NCBI GenBank assembly: GCA_963805715.1
Contig: CAWDVK010000010.1
Location: 1-64,000 of the forward strand
Direction: 5' to 3'
Source: CAWDVK01 sp963805715
GTDB taxonomy: Bacteria > Actinomycetota > Actinomycetes > Streptosporangiales > Streptosporangiaceae
DNA: 64,000 nucleotides
Shown: positions 9,999-18,568 of the stretch, one piece after another
Position numbering within the stretch: position 1 is the first letter of the stretch
How the letters are laid out: every line of letters starts with the position of its first letter
Made by a program: the position numbers and the translations under genes
Notes under the pieces: generated by a model
Databases searched by the model: none
What the model was told of the DNA's origin: nothing
The model's input: the letters and a program-made list of their open reading frames with translations, nothing else

Positions 9999-10831
9999 GT
10001 GGTCATCCCGGCGCAGCGGCGGAAAACTGGCCGGGGCACGCAGCAGCGCCGCGTTCGCGGGTCAGCCGTCGAGCCGGGCCAGGCAGGCAACGGGCAGGCC
10101 GCGCTGCGGATCAGGGCACTCGGCGGGGCGACCGTGCACCGCGGCGACACCCCGGTGACGGCCGCTGACTGGGGCTACGCCAAGCCGCGTGGCTGCTGTT
10201 CCTGCTCGCCACCTCGGCACCGATGAGCAGAGAGCAGCTGGGCGCCGCGCTCTGGCCGGAGCAGTCACGTCAGCAGCTCGGGAACGCGCTGCACACCGCG
10301 CTGCGCGAGCTGCGCCGCGCGCTCGGCGACCCGGGCTGGGTGCTGTACGCAGACGGCTGCTATGCCTTCAACACCTCGCGCGGGCATGACTGCGACGTGG
10401 AGACATTCGAGCAGGCGCTCGCGGAAGCGCGCCGGGCCCAGCCGGCCGGGTCGGCACTCCCCCATCTGCGGCGCGCCATCGCGGCCTACGGCGGCGACTT
10501 CCTGGCCGGCATGACCGCGGGCGACTGGGCGCAGACCCGCCGGGACGAGCTCCGGCGGCGGTTCGAGGCGGCACTGCTCGCGGCCGGCCGGCTGCATGCC
10601 GCAGCCGGCCGCCATCAGGCGGCCGTGACGGCCTTCCGCCAGGCTGTCGCGCACGAGCCGCTGAACGAGACCGCGCACCGCGAGCTGATGAGCAGCTGGG
10701 CCCACCTCGGCGAGACGGCCCGTGCCGTCCGTCATTACCAGGAACTCACCGAGCTGCTGCGCGAGCAGGTCGGCGTGCCGCCGGCCGCAGAGACCACGGC
10801 GCTGTTCCGGCGATTGTCCGGGCAGCGGTAG
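9999..10831 (+). pseudogene. SARP/BTAD-family transcriptional regulator, frame-broken
   Basis: The DNA-binding half reads LRIRALGGATVHRGD and VTAADWGYAKPR in one frame up to about 10188. The continuation LLFLLATSAPMSREQLGAALWP follows in a second frame, with the BTAD domain to 10831 (DVETFEQALAEARRA, AIAAYGGDFLAG, HRELMSSWAHLGETARAV). Between CCGCGT and CTGCTG only two bases remain where the family has one codon (usually Glu), so a single-base deletion explains the break. The second frame has its own ATG at 10223, which would make a protein lacking part of the winged helix. SARP proteins activate secondary-metabolite or enzyme operons. No biosynthetic cluster adjoins; the glucodextranase just upstream is a possible target (inference). 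Confidence 0.8.
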
Positions 10832-11094
10832 CGCTCGCCGCTGTGCGGGCCCTCAAGCGGTCAGGAACTCCGGGCGCTGCCGTCGCTTCCAGGGCCAGGG
10901 AAGCACCTCATGGTGAGACGCAGCGGCGCGCCCGCTTGTCATCGGCACGCACGCCGCCCCCTGAGTTTCCCCCCGTGCCCGATCGTTCCCCCCGAGCTCG
11001 CTGGAACGCTGGCGCGAACGAGCACGGAGGCTGACGACCAGCAAGGCGGCCACTGCCGACCCTCAGGCCGGATGCGAACGGAGGTACCGGCGCC

Positions 11095-11640
11095 ATGTCC
11101 GATCCGATCGGCCCGCTGACCGCCCGGCGGCCCGAGGAGGCGGTCGAGCTGGTGTCCCTGGCGGTGAGCGACGGAGACCTGGAGGCCGCGCTGGCTCAGT
11201 ACGAGGATGGGGCGCTGCTGCGCCCGTGGGCGCTGCCACCGGGTCAGGCGGGGCCGGGTGTTCAGGCCAGCCCGGCGACGGGGGCCAGCCCGGCGACGGG
11301 GGCCGACCCGGTGACGGGGGCCGACCCGGTGACGGGGGGCGACCCGGTGACGGGGGCCGGCGTGGCGGACTGGCCGGGCGACGGCGTCCGCGATGTCCTG
11401 CTCTGCCTGATGGGACTGCGGCTGCCGCTGTCCGTCCAGGTCCGCGCCGTCCTTCCGGCCGGTGACCTGGCGATGGTGCTGGGCGAGCGGCGTATCTCCG
11501 GCACCGGGCCGGACTGCGAGCCGGTCGAGCTGAGCGGCCTCGGCTTCACCGTCGTGCGGCACGAGCCAGCCGGTGCCTGGTGCATCGTGGCGGAGGCCTG
11601 GTGCCTGGACGGCCCCGGTCCGGCGAGCACTCGCGACTGA
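11095..11640 (+). CDS. NTF2/SnoaL-like protein with a low-complexity repeat insertion
   Basis: The 181-residue protein starts at an ATG preceded by GGAGGT. Its ends resemble the small alpha+beta cone of SnoaL/ketosteroid-isomerase-like proteins: EEAVELVSLAVSDGDLEAAL then YEDGALLRPWA, and after the insert LPLSVQVRAVLPAGDLAMVLGE, then GAWCIVAEAWC. Between them sits a tandem Ser/Asp-Pro-x-Thr-Gly run of about 30 residues encoded by five 18-bp units, replacing what is normally a short loop. The fold is a known scaffold for hydratases, isomerases and stress proteins; no catalytic residues can be assigned. It stands alone between the SARP relic and the HAF protein. Confidence 0.6.
   Translation: MSDPIGPLTARRPEEAVELVSLAVSDGDLEAALAQYEDGALLRPWALPPGQAGPGVQASPATGASPATGADPVTGADPVTGGDPVTGAGVADWPGDGVRDVLLCLMGLRLPLSVQVRAVLPAGDLAMVLGERRISGTGPDCEPVELSGLGFTVVRHEPAGAWCIVAEAWCLDGPGPASTRD
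11269..11358 (+). repeat. Five tandem 18-bp units inside the NTF2-like gene
   Basis: Five in-frame 18-bp units run without gaps, of the form (AG or GA)CCCGG(C or T)GACGGGGGCC. The first two encode SPATGA, the last three DPVTGA or DPVTGG. Differences are single bases, so the array expanded recently by slippage. Confidence 0.95.
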
Positions 11641-11809
11641 TTCCGCGGCAGTCAGCGGCACAGCGCTGCGGATTCCCTCGTACTTCCCCCCTATCCCCTG
11701 GCAAATCCCCCGAGTCCGGCCGACAGCCTGATGACCGAAGACCACGGCGAGCGGCCTCATCCGACAGCTACGGCTCGGCTCGCAACGAGTGCACAGAGAG
11801 GGATCCGAC

Positions 11810-12880
11810 ATGAGTTCTGCCGACCACACCAGCTACCGGTCCGCCGCCGACCGCCGCCCGCGCCGTGGCAGCCGGAAGCTGTCCGTCCGCACCGCAGTGC
11901 GGCTCGGCGCGGCCACCGTCGCCTCCGGCGCGCTGGTCGCGACGGCCGGCCTGGCCCTGACGGCCACGGCCAACGCGAGCAGCACGACGGCCAGCGGGAG
12001 CGCGGGATACACGTTCCGCACCCTGGACAACCACAAGGACCTGACGTTCAACCAGCTGCTGGGCATCAACAACGCGGGCCTGATCGCCGGCTACTTCGGC
12101 TCGGGCGCGCAGGGTGCCCCGAACAAGGGCTACCGGCTGCACGCGCCATACGGGCGGCACGACTACTCCGCGGAGAACTTCCCCGGCTCGGTGCAGACCC
12201 AGGTGACCGGCCTCAACGACCGCGGGGTCACCGTCGGCTTCTGGTCGACGCAGAACACCACGAGCATGGTCAACAACAACTTCGGCTTCTACGCCTACCA
12301 CGGCCGGTTCCACGAGGTGAACTTCCCGACCAACGTCCCGGCCAGCCCGCCGGTCGACCAGCTGCTGGGCGTCAACGACCTGAACGTGGCCGTCGGCTTC
12401 TACACCAACGACCAGGGCAACAACCGCGGCTACGAGTACAACATCAGGACCGGGCAGTTCAGCCGGGTACTGGAGCCCGGTGCGCCAGCCGGCCTGAAGG
12501 GCCCGAGCCTGACCGCCACCGCGATCAACAACCTCGGTAACGTGGCCGGCTTCTACGTCGCCTCCGGCGGGACGACCGACGCGTTCCTGAAGACCGCGCA
12601 CCACTTCTACACGCTGGCCATTCCGGGCGCCTCGATGACCCAGGCCTTCGGCGTCAGCGACCTCAATGAGGTAGCTGGCGCGTACACGATCGGCACGGGC
12701 AGCAGCGCGACCAGCTTCGGCTTCACCTGGAAGCCGGGCCACGGGTACAAGACGGTCAGCGACCCGCACGGTATCGGCAGCACGGTCGTCAACGGCGTCA
12801 ACGACCTCGGCGACCTGGTCGGCTTCTACACCGACTCGGCCGGCAACACCGACGGCATGCTGGCCCTGCCGCGGCACTAG
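11810..12880 (+). CDS. Secreted HAF-repeat (extracellular beta-propeller-like) protein
   Basis: The product is about 356 residues from the ATG at 11810 (GAGAGGGA upstream); an in-frame codon 21 bp earlier is also possible. After a basic N-region comes a hydrophobic signal sequence (ATVASGALVATAGLALTATA) ending at ANA. The rest is built from short repeats of the HAF type: LLGINNAGLIAGYFG, VTGLNDRGVTVGFW, LLGVNDLNVAVGFYT, ATAINNLGNVAGFYV, AFGVSDLNEVAGAYT, VNGVNDLGDLVGFYT. Six such blades suggest a beta-propeller or solenoid. No enzymatic residues are recognised. It is monocistronic, with a strong hairpin terminator at 12917-12956. Confidence 0.8.
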   Translation: MSSADHTSYRSAADRRPRRGSRKLSVRTAVRLGAATVASGALVATAGLALTATANASSTTASGSAGYTFRTLDNHKDLTFNQLLGINNAGLIAGYFGSGAQGAPNKGYRLHAPYGRHDYSAENFPGSVQTQVTGLNDRGVTVGFWSTQNTTSMVNNNFGFYAYHGRFHEVNFPTNVPASPPVDQLLGVNDLNVAVGFYTNDQGNNRGYEYNIRTGQFSRVLEPGAPAGLKGPSLTATAINNLGNVAGFYVASGGTTDAFLKTAHHFYTLAIPGASMTQAFGVSDLNEVAGAYTIGTGSSATSFGFTWKPGHGYKTVSDPHGIGSTVVNGVNDLGDLVGFYTDSAGNTDGMLALPRH

Positions 12881-12916
12881 CACGCGCTCACGCTGGCCGC
12901 GCCGCGGCCAGCAGCG

Positions 12917-12956
12917 CCCCTGCGGGGCGGGCCCGGCCGGGCCCGCCCCGCAGGGG
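12917..12956 (+). terminator. Perfect 20-bp stem hairpin after the HAF gene
   Basis: CCCCTGCGGGGCGGGCCCGG is followed immediately by its exact reverse complement and then TTTC. The stem starts 37 bases after the HAF-protein stop. It can terminate that transcript, and perhaps the convergent aldo-keto reductase transcript. Confidence 0.85.
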
Positions 12957-13065
12957 TTTCCTGCACGCCTGCTAGCCGAGCGGACGGCGCGCCGACTGCC
13001 CGGCGGACGGCGCCATCCGGCAGCGGGCGGCGCGCTAGCAATCCCGCTGCCCGGCCGGTAGTGCG

Positions 13066-13920
13066 CTAGCCGCCCTTGGTGATGGCCGCGACCTCGTCCG
13101 CGCTCAGCTCGAGGCCTGCGGCGGCGATGTTCGTCTCGACGTGCCCGGACGATCCCGAGCCGGGGATCGGCAGGATCTGCGGTGACCTGGCCAGCAGCCA
13201 GGCCAGCACGACCTGGCGCGGGCTGACGCCGTGCCGCTCGGCGGCCGCGGCGACGGCCGGGTTGTCCTCGGCATCCTGGATCGGCGCCCAGGGCAGGAAC
13301 GCCAGCACCTCCTGCTCGGCCAGGTCCACGATCGGCTCGGAGGTCCGGTCGGTCGCGTTGTAGCGGTTCTGGATGGACACGATCGGGGTGATCGTGCTCG
13401 CCTCGCGGAACTGCGCCTCGGTGACATTGGAAATGCCGATATGCCGGATCTTTCCTTCTGCCTTGAGGTCGTCCAGCGCACCAATGGACTCCGCCAGCGG
13501 CACATGCGGGTCGGGCCGGTGGAACTGGTAGAGCGGAATCTGGTCCAGCCGCAGGCGCCGCAGGCTGCCCTCGCACGCGTCGCGCAGGTGCTCGGGGCGC
13601 CCGTCCGGCTCCCAGCGTCCCGGGCCGGGGCGCACCAGGCCGCCCTTGGTCGCGATAACCAGGTCGTCCGGGTAGGGATACAGGGTCTCGGCGATCAGGA
13701 TCTCGCTGACTTCCGGGCCGTAGGAGTCGGCGGTGTCGATGAAGTTCACCTCGAGCTCAGCCGCCCGCCGCAGCGCGGCCCTGGCCCGCTCCCGGTCCGG
13801 CGGCTCGCCCCAGATGCCCGAGCCGGTGATCCGCATGGCGCCGAAGCCCATCCGGTTAACGGTGAGATCGCCGCCGATTTCGATGGTGCCGGCCGCGGCC
13901 GCCGTTGGCTGACTGGTCAT
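13066..13920 (-). CDS. Aldo-keto reductase
   Basis: The 284-residue protein is an NADPH-dependent aldo-keto reductase with a TIM-barrel fold. The ATG at 13920 is preceded by AAGGAGG at ideal spacing. Catalytic tetrad regions are visible: FIDTADSYGP (Asp and Tyr), VIATKGG (Lys) and LYQFHRPDP (His). The C-terminal cofactor-binding stretch LPIPGSGSSGHVETNIAAA is also present. It reduces aldehydes or ketones to alcohols; the substrate is not inferable. It is transcribed away from the truncated monooxygenase, whose apparent start overlaps the start of this gene. Intact and full length for the family's short branch. Confidence 0.92.
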   Translation of the reverse strand: MTSQPTAAAAGTIEIGGDLTVNRMGFGAMRITGSGIWGEPPDRERARAALRRAAELEVNFIDTADSYGPEVSEILIAETLYPYPDDLVIATKGGLVRPGPGRWEPDGRPEHLRDACEGSLRRLRLDQIPLYQFHRPDPHVPLAESIGALDDLKAEGKIRHIGISNVTEAQFREASTITPIVSIQNRYNATDRTSEPIVDLAEQEVLAFLPWAPIQDAEDNPAVAAAAERHGVSPRQVVLAWLLARSPQILPIPGSGSSGHVETNIAAAGLELSADEVAAITKGG

Positions 13921-14890
13921 GCGAGGCCTCCTTGTGTCTGCCTCCCAGCCTCGCACTCGCGATCACCGCCCGCGCAGCAGGGTGCATGATCGACAGGCGG
14001 TGCCGGGCACAGTGCCAGCGCTGCTGATCCGGTTCGGGCACGAGGTCAGGAGGTATGAGGCACGCGGCGACGGCGTGCGGCTGTACTTCGCCGCCGGCGG
14101 CCACGCCGATGCCGACGTGCTCGTCGGCGCCGACGGCACCGGATCCGCGGTGCGGCAGCAGTACCTGCCAGGCGCCGAGGTCATCGATACCGGGTCACGC
14201 TGCATCTACGGGAAGACGCCGCTGACCAGCGCCGCGCTCGCGCTGCTGCCGCCGCCGCTGCTGGAGGGGTTCACCGCCATCATCGGCAGGCACGCGGGGA
14301 TGGCGGCCGGGCTGGTCCGCTTCCGCCAGCGGCCCGAGCAGGCCGCTGCCCGGCTGGCGCCGCAGGCGCGGCTCAGCCCGGCGGGCGACTACCTGATGTG
14401 GGCCGTCTCAGCCGACCGGGACCGCTTCGGCCTGCCGGATGCCCGGCTCGGCGAACTGGACCCCGCCGGGCTGCACGCCGTCGCCGCGGCAATGATCAGG
14501 TCCTGGCATCCGCGGCTGCGCGAGCTAGTCGCGATGGCCGAGGTCGGCGACAGGTTCCTGGTGCGGATCCGCACCTCGGTGCCGGCGCCAGACTGGCCGC
14601 CGAGCCGGGTCACCGTCCTCGGCGACGCCATCCACGCGATGAGCCCGGCCCGCGGCTCCGGCGCGAACACCGCCCTGCAGGACGCCGCGCTGCTGTGCCG
14701 CACGCTGGCCGCCGCGGGATCGGGCAGCCGCGCCCTGCTGGCATCGATCGGCACGTACGAAACGCAGATGCGCGGCTACGGCTATGCCGCAGTCCGGGCA
14801 TCCCGGCAGGCGGAGGCCGAGATGGGCGCCCGCCGCCGCAGTGTCATGTTCTGGCTGGGCCGCCAGCTAGCCCGCAGCCGGAGTGGCTGA
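13919..14890 (+). pseudogene. FAD-dependent monooxygenase lacking its N-terminal nucleotide-binding fold
   Basis: The open frame has 323 residues, but recognisable homology begins only near residue 36 (LLIRFGHEVRRYEARGDGV). Present are ADVLVGADGTGSAVRQQYL (second FAD contact, DG motif) and VTVLGDAIHAMSPARGSGAN (third FAD motif). The first roughly 110 residues of the family, with the GxGxxG dinucleotide fold, are missing. The apparent ATG at 13919 overlaps the start codon of the divergent aldo-keto reductase, and residues 1-35 look like non-coding readthrough. This is best read as a 5'-deleted remnant of a UbiH/PHBH-type aromatic or antibiotic monooxygenase. Its 3' end overlaps the convergent MFS gene by 24 bp. 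Confidence 0.75.
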
Positions 14891-16675
14891 CGCGCCGGCC
14901 TCGGCCGGCTGGCTGCCGCCGCCCTGATGCGCGAAGTCCTTGCTGCGGATGGCGGCCAGCGAGATCACGCCCGAGGCCAGCGCGATGATGGCCGCGACCA
15001 GCAGGATGCGGTCCAGGCCGGTGGTGAAGGCCGCCCGGGTGATCATGCCGACGGACTGCCTGGCCTGCGGCGGGAGCTTGCTGAGCACGTGCTCGATCTG
15101 CCCGGACTGGACGGCCGTGGCGATCTGCGAGCCCCGGCCGGACAGCCCGTGCACCGCTGTCACCCGGCTCACGACCTCGCTGTGCACCTTGTTGGAGAAC
15201 AGCGTGCCGAGCAGGGCGATGCCGGTGGCGATGCCGACCTGGCGGAACGTGGAGTTGATGCCGGAGGCCATGCCGGCCCGCTGCGGCTTCACCACGCCGA
15301 CCGCGGTGGAGGCCAGCGGAGGGTTCACCATCCCGACGCCGACGCCGGACACGATCATGCCGGGGATCAGGTGGGTCCAGGACGAGCTGGCATCGAGGCC
15401 GCGCATGAGCAGCAGCCCGACGCCGACGATGATCAGGCCGGGCCCGACGAGCAGCCGGACCGGGACATGGGAGGTCAGCCGCCCGGCCAGGGTGGACGTG
15501 GCCAGGATGCCGCCGGAGAGCACCATCAGCCGCACGCCGGTGGCCAGCGGCGAATAGCCCAGGATGTCCTGCAGGTACAGCACCAGGTAGAGGATCATCG
15601 CGAAGATCGAGGCACTGACCCCGAACGCCGCGACCGAGCCGCCGCTGAAGGTCGGCAGCCGGAACAGGCTCAGGTCGAACATCGGGTGCGCGCTGCGCAG
15701 TTCCACGATGACGAAGACGATGAGCAGCAGGGCCGCCGCAGCGAAGCAGCCGAGCACCAGGCTGTCGGTGAAGGACTTCTGGTTCGACTCGATCAGCCCG
15801 TACACCAGGCTGGACAACGCCACCGTGAACAGCGCGAAGCCCGCCCAGTCGGGCCGGGCAGCATGCGGCGCGCGCGACTCGGCCACCTTCATCAGGCTGA
15901 TGATCACGGCCGCGACGCCGAGCGGCGCGTTCACGAAGAAGATCCACCGCCAGGACAGCCCGGAGGTGAGCACGCCGCCGAGCAGCGGGCCGATGGCCAC
16001 CGCCAGGCCGGTCACCGCGCCCCAGACCCCGAACGCGACGCCGCGGTCCCGGCCGCGGAAGGCGTCGGCCAGCAGGGCCAGCGAGACCGCGAACATGATC
16101 GCCCCGCCGACGCCCTGCAGGGCGCGCGAGAGCTGCAGCATCAGCGTGCTGGTCGCGAAGCCGCACAGCACCGAGGCGGCGGTGAAGATAACCAGGCCGA
16201 TCAGGTACAGCCGGCGGCGGCCGAACATGTCGGCCAGGCTGCCCGCTGTCAGCAGGAAGGCGGCCAGGGTCAGCGCGTACGCGTCGACCACCCACTGCAG
16301 GTCGGAGAAGCTCGAGCTCAGTGCCCTCTGAATGTCCGGCAGGGCGACGTTCACGATCGTGATGTCCAGCAGCAGCATGAACGTGCCGAGGCAGACCGCG
16401 ACCAGGGTCCACCACTTGTTCCCGCGCCGGTCCGCCTGCTCGCCGCCCCGCCTGGCCGCATGGCGGCCGCGGTGCCGACCGCGGCCGTCCTGCGCCTGGT
16501 GAACATGACCGTCCCGGCCGGGCTGACCCGGCTGGACGTGGCCGTCGGGCCCGTTGCGGCCGTCCCTGGCCTGGTCATCCTGCAGGTCCCGGGCGGTGTA
16601 CCCGTGGCCGTCCTGCACCTGGACGCCGTCGCCGTCCGGAGGATGCCCGGACAGGCCGGTGTGAGCGTCAGTCAC
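14867..16675 (-). CDS. DHA2-family (EmrB/QacA-type) multidrug efflux MFS transporter
   Basis: The 602-residue protein starts at a GTG at 16675 with AGGAG five bases upstream. From residue 86 it is a standard 14-helix drug:H+ antiporter: WWTLVAVCLGTFMLLLDITI (motif D1 with Asp in helix 1), GSLADMFGRRRLYLIG (motif A), LSRALQGVGGA (motif B), GVWGAVTGLAVAIGPLLGG (motif C, antiporter). It likely exports hydrophobic drugs or dyes. The first 85 residues are unusual: an Asp/His/Gly/Gln/Arg-rich cytoplasmic tail. A 24-bp inverted repeat lies 60 bp upstream and may be a regulator site. No TetR or MarR gene adjoins. Confidence 0.93.
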   Translation of the reverse strand: MTDAHTGLSGHPPDGDGVQVQDGHGYTARDLQDDQARDGRNGPDGHVQPGQPGRDGHVHQAQDGRGRHRGRHAARRGGEQADRRGNKWWTLVAVCLGTFMLLLDITIVNVALPDIQRALSSSFSDLQWVVDAYALTLAAFLLTAGSLADMFGRRRLYLIGLVIFTAASVLCGFATSTLMLQLSRALQGVGGAIMFAVSLALLADAFRGRDRGVAFGVWGAVTGLAVAIGPLLGGVLTSGLSWRWIFFVNAPLGVAAVIISLMKVAESRAPHAARPDWAGFALFTVALSSLVYGLIESNQKSFTDSLVLGCFAAAALLLIVFVIVELRSAHPMFDLSLFRLPTFSGGSVAAFGVSASIFAMILYLVLYLQDILGYSPLATGVRLMVLSGGILATSTLAGRLTSHVPVRLLVGPGLIIVGVGLLLMRGLDASSSWTHLIPGMIVSGVGVGMVNPPLASTAVGVVKPQRAGMASGINSTFRQVGIATGIALLGTLFSNKVHSEVVSRVTAVHGLSGRGSQIATAVQSGQIEHVLSKLPPQARQSVGMITRAAFTTGLDRILLVAAIIALASGVISLAAIRSKDFAHQGGGSQPAEAGASATPAAG

Positions 16676-17205
16676 GAAGGCTCCTGGTGGCCGTAGGTTC
16701 AGTAGTCGATCAGCGGTCCTCAGCGGCAGCAGGTCAGGGTCACGCGAGCGTGACCCTGGCCGCCACGGCGGGGAGGGCCGGGGAGAGGCGGCGGACCCGG
16801 TAGCTACAACGCGCTGGGATGTCCGATCTATGTCCGGTCGTCGGTGCGGGTTTTCGCGGCCCCAGCCTGGCCGGGGCGTTCGCCTGGCTACCTCATACCG
16901 GTTCCTGGACCTTTACCTGTCTAGCCCCTTTTGTCACTAATGTCTGGCCATGACCGGCGGCCTGGACCGGATCCCTCCTGATGGCCTCCGCAGCTACCCC
17001 CGAACTCCGGCCTTCAAACAGACGGCGGCGGCCCGAGCGTGCCCCGGCAGGCCGGATGCCCGGCAGCACCGGCACTTCGCGCTTTCCAGAAATCTGGGAA
17101 CGGGGCGAGATTCATTGACCAGCGCCTGCCCCGCGCCGCATCCTCGACAGGCGGGGCAGGCCAGCATGGGCCGGCCCGGCGCGCAGCTGAAGGAGGTCCT
17201 GGCAG
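16676..17205. other. 530-bp divergent intergenic region
   Basis: It separates the efflux gene (left) from the FHA gene (right) and must contain both promoters. It holds the inverted repeat at 16735-16758 and, at the right end, the AAGGAGGT ribosome site of the FHA gene. Short frames here have no recognisable content. Confidence 0.6.
16735..16758. promoter_or_regulatory. Inverted repeat upstream of the efflux gene
   Basis: CAGGGTCACG, spacer CGAG, CGTGACCCTG: perfect 10-bp arms, 60 bp upstream of the MFS start codon. The position suits an operator for a dimeric repressor. A hairpin in the leader RNA is the alternative. Confidence 0.45.
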
Positions 17206-18408
17206 TTGGCTGTTCGCAGTGACGTGACGCCCCGGCCGCCTCGCCTTCCGCTCCGGCCACGGAGCCGGAAGCGGTGGGCAGCCGCGGCCGGCATCGCGGT
17301 CGTATGGGTGCTTTTCCTGGCGAAAACGGGATCGCTGGTCGCTGGCACGATCTTGTTCGTCATGCTCGCCGTGGCCGCGATCCTCGTGGTGCTGGCCTTG
17401 CGGAGCCTGGGCATCGGCCGCGACCACCCGCTGGTGCAGCGGATGGCCGAGCGGCCCTGGCGCGACGGCCGGGACGTGCTGCAGCTGGGCCTGCGGCATC
17501 TGCCGGAGGTATTCATCGTGACACCGAGCGGGTCGCTGCTCGCGCCGGAGGCGATCGAGCTGCGGATGAATCCCGGCGACCTCTCATCGCTGACCGAGAC
17601 CATGGATCTCGGCCTGATCGACTCCAGCGCTTCCGAGGTGTACCAGGACCAGGTCACCGCCCGCGGCGTTGAGGTGGCCAGCGCCGGCCCGGCCCGGGTC
17701 AGCGTCATCGGCGATCCGGCTGTTCCACCTGGTCGTTACCGGCTCAGGCCAGGACCGCCGCTGGGCCAGCCGGGGGGGCCACCACACCAGCCGGTCCAGT
17801 TTCCGCGCCAGCCGGGGGCCGCGCTGGGCCAGCCGGGGACGCCGGTCGGCCAGCCGGGGGCGCCGGTCGGCCAGCCGGGGGCGCCGGTCGGCCAGCCGCC
17901 GGGCCAGCCGCTGGGCCGCGGCCCGGCCTGGCCGTCGTCCCGGCCGCAGCCGCCGGCCGATTCCGCGGCCGGCGCCTACGGCCGCCGCACCATGGCTGAT
18001 GCCGGCGCCCAGCCCACGATGGCGGGCCCGGCCGACCGGACTCTGCAGGCCGGCACCCTGACCGTGGCCGAGCCCGTCTCGGTACCGCTGCTGCGGCTGG
18101 TAACGCAGGGCCACGTGGCCGAGACGCGCATCTCCGGGGCCCGCGCAGGCCGGGGCAGCGCGGCGGAACTGCGGCTGCCGGAAGTGCCCACCGTGTCGCG
18201 GGTGCATGCCTCGTTCACGTTCGCTGACGGGAAATGGCGGATCACCGGGCTGGGCCGCAACGGCGTGACCCTGAACGGGAGGCCGCTGGAGGGCGAGCAG
18301 GTGCTGCACGACTGCGACCGCATCGGCTGGGGCAGCCAGCCGGACGCGCTGGTGTCGCGGGTGGAGATCGGCTGGTCCCGGGCGCTGGCCGCCCGCTCGC
18401 AGCCCTGA
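17206..18408 (+). CDS. Membrane-anchored FHA-domain protein
   Basis: The 400-residue protein starts at a TTG with a near-perfect AAGGAGGT site. Two membrane helices near residues 23-65 (AAAAGIAVVWVLFLA and GTILFVMLAVAAILVVLAL) precede a globular part like the N-terminal region of FhaA proteins (EVFIVTPSGSLLAPEAIEL, DQVTARGVEVASAGPARV). A Pro/Gly/Gln linker (about 180-265) contains three 21-bp repeats encoding PVGQPGA. The C-terminal FHA domain (about 305-390) has the phosphothreonine-binding core ELRLPEVPTVSRVHASF and LGRNGVTLNGRPL. FHA domains bind phosphothreonine made by Ser/Thr kinases, so this is likely a signalling adaptor. The next gene is on the same strand 160 bp downstream. Confidence 0.88.
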   Translation: MAVRSDVTPRPPRLPLRPRSRKRWAAAAGIAVVWVLFLAKTGSLVAGTILFVMLAVAAILVVLALRSLGIGRDHPLVQRMAERPWRDGRDVLQLGLRHLPEVFIVTPSGSLLAPEAIELRMNPGDLSSLTETMDLGLIDSSASEVYQDQVTARGVEVASAGPARVSVIGDPAVPPGRYRLRPGPPLGQPGGPPHQPVQFPRQPGAALGQPGTPVGQPGAPVGQPGAPVGQPPGQPLGRGPAWPSSRPQPPADSAAGAYGRRTMADAGAQPTMAGPADRTLQAGTLTVAEPVSVPLLRLVTQGHVAETRISGARAGRGSAAELRLPEVPTVSRVHASFTFADGKWRITGLGRNGVTLNGRPLEGEQVLHDCDRIGWGSQPDALVSRVEIGWSRALAARSQP

Positions 18409-18568
18409 CGCCGCCGGCTCGCGGCCCTGACGCGCCCGCTCGCGGCCATGAAGGCGGCGCCACGCCGCCGGCCGCGCTGATCTGGCCGATGTTATCGTCG
18501 CAGGGATCGGGAACCGATGACCGGCCGGTAACCGCGGCTGGTAACGGCGTCAGCCCTGGGGGCGGTGA

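Noticed and set aside
14927..16696. 589-codon plus-strand open frame
   Set aside because: Antisense shadow of the MFS gene; composition (His/Gln/Arg-rich) has no fold and the opposite strand has all DHA2 motifs.
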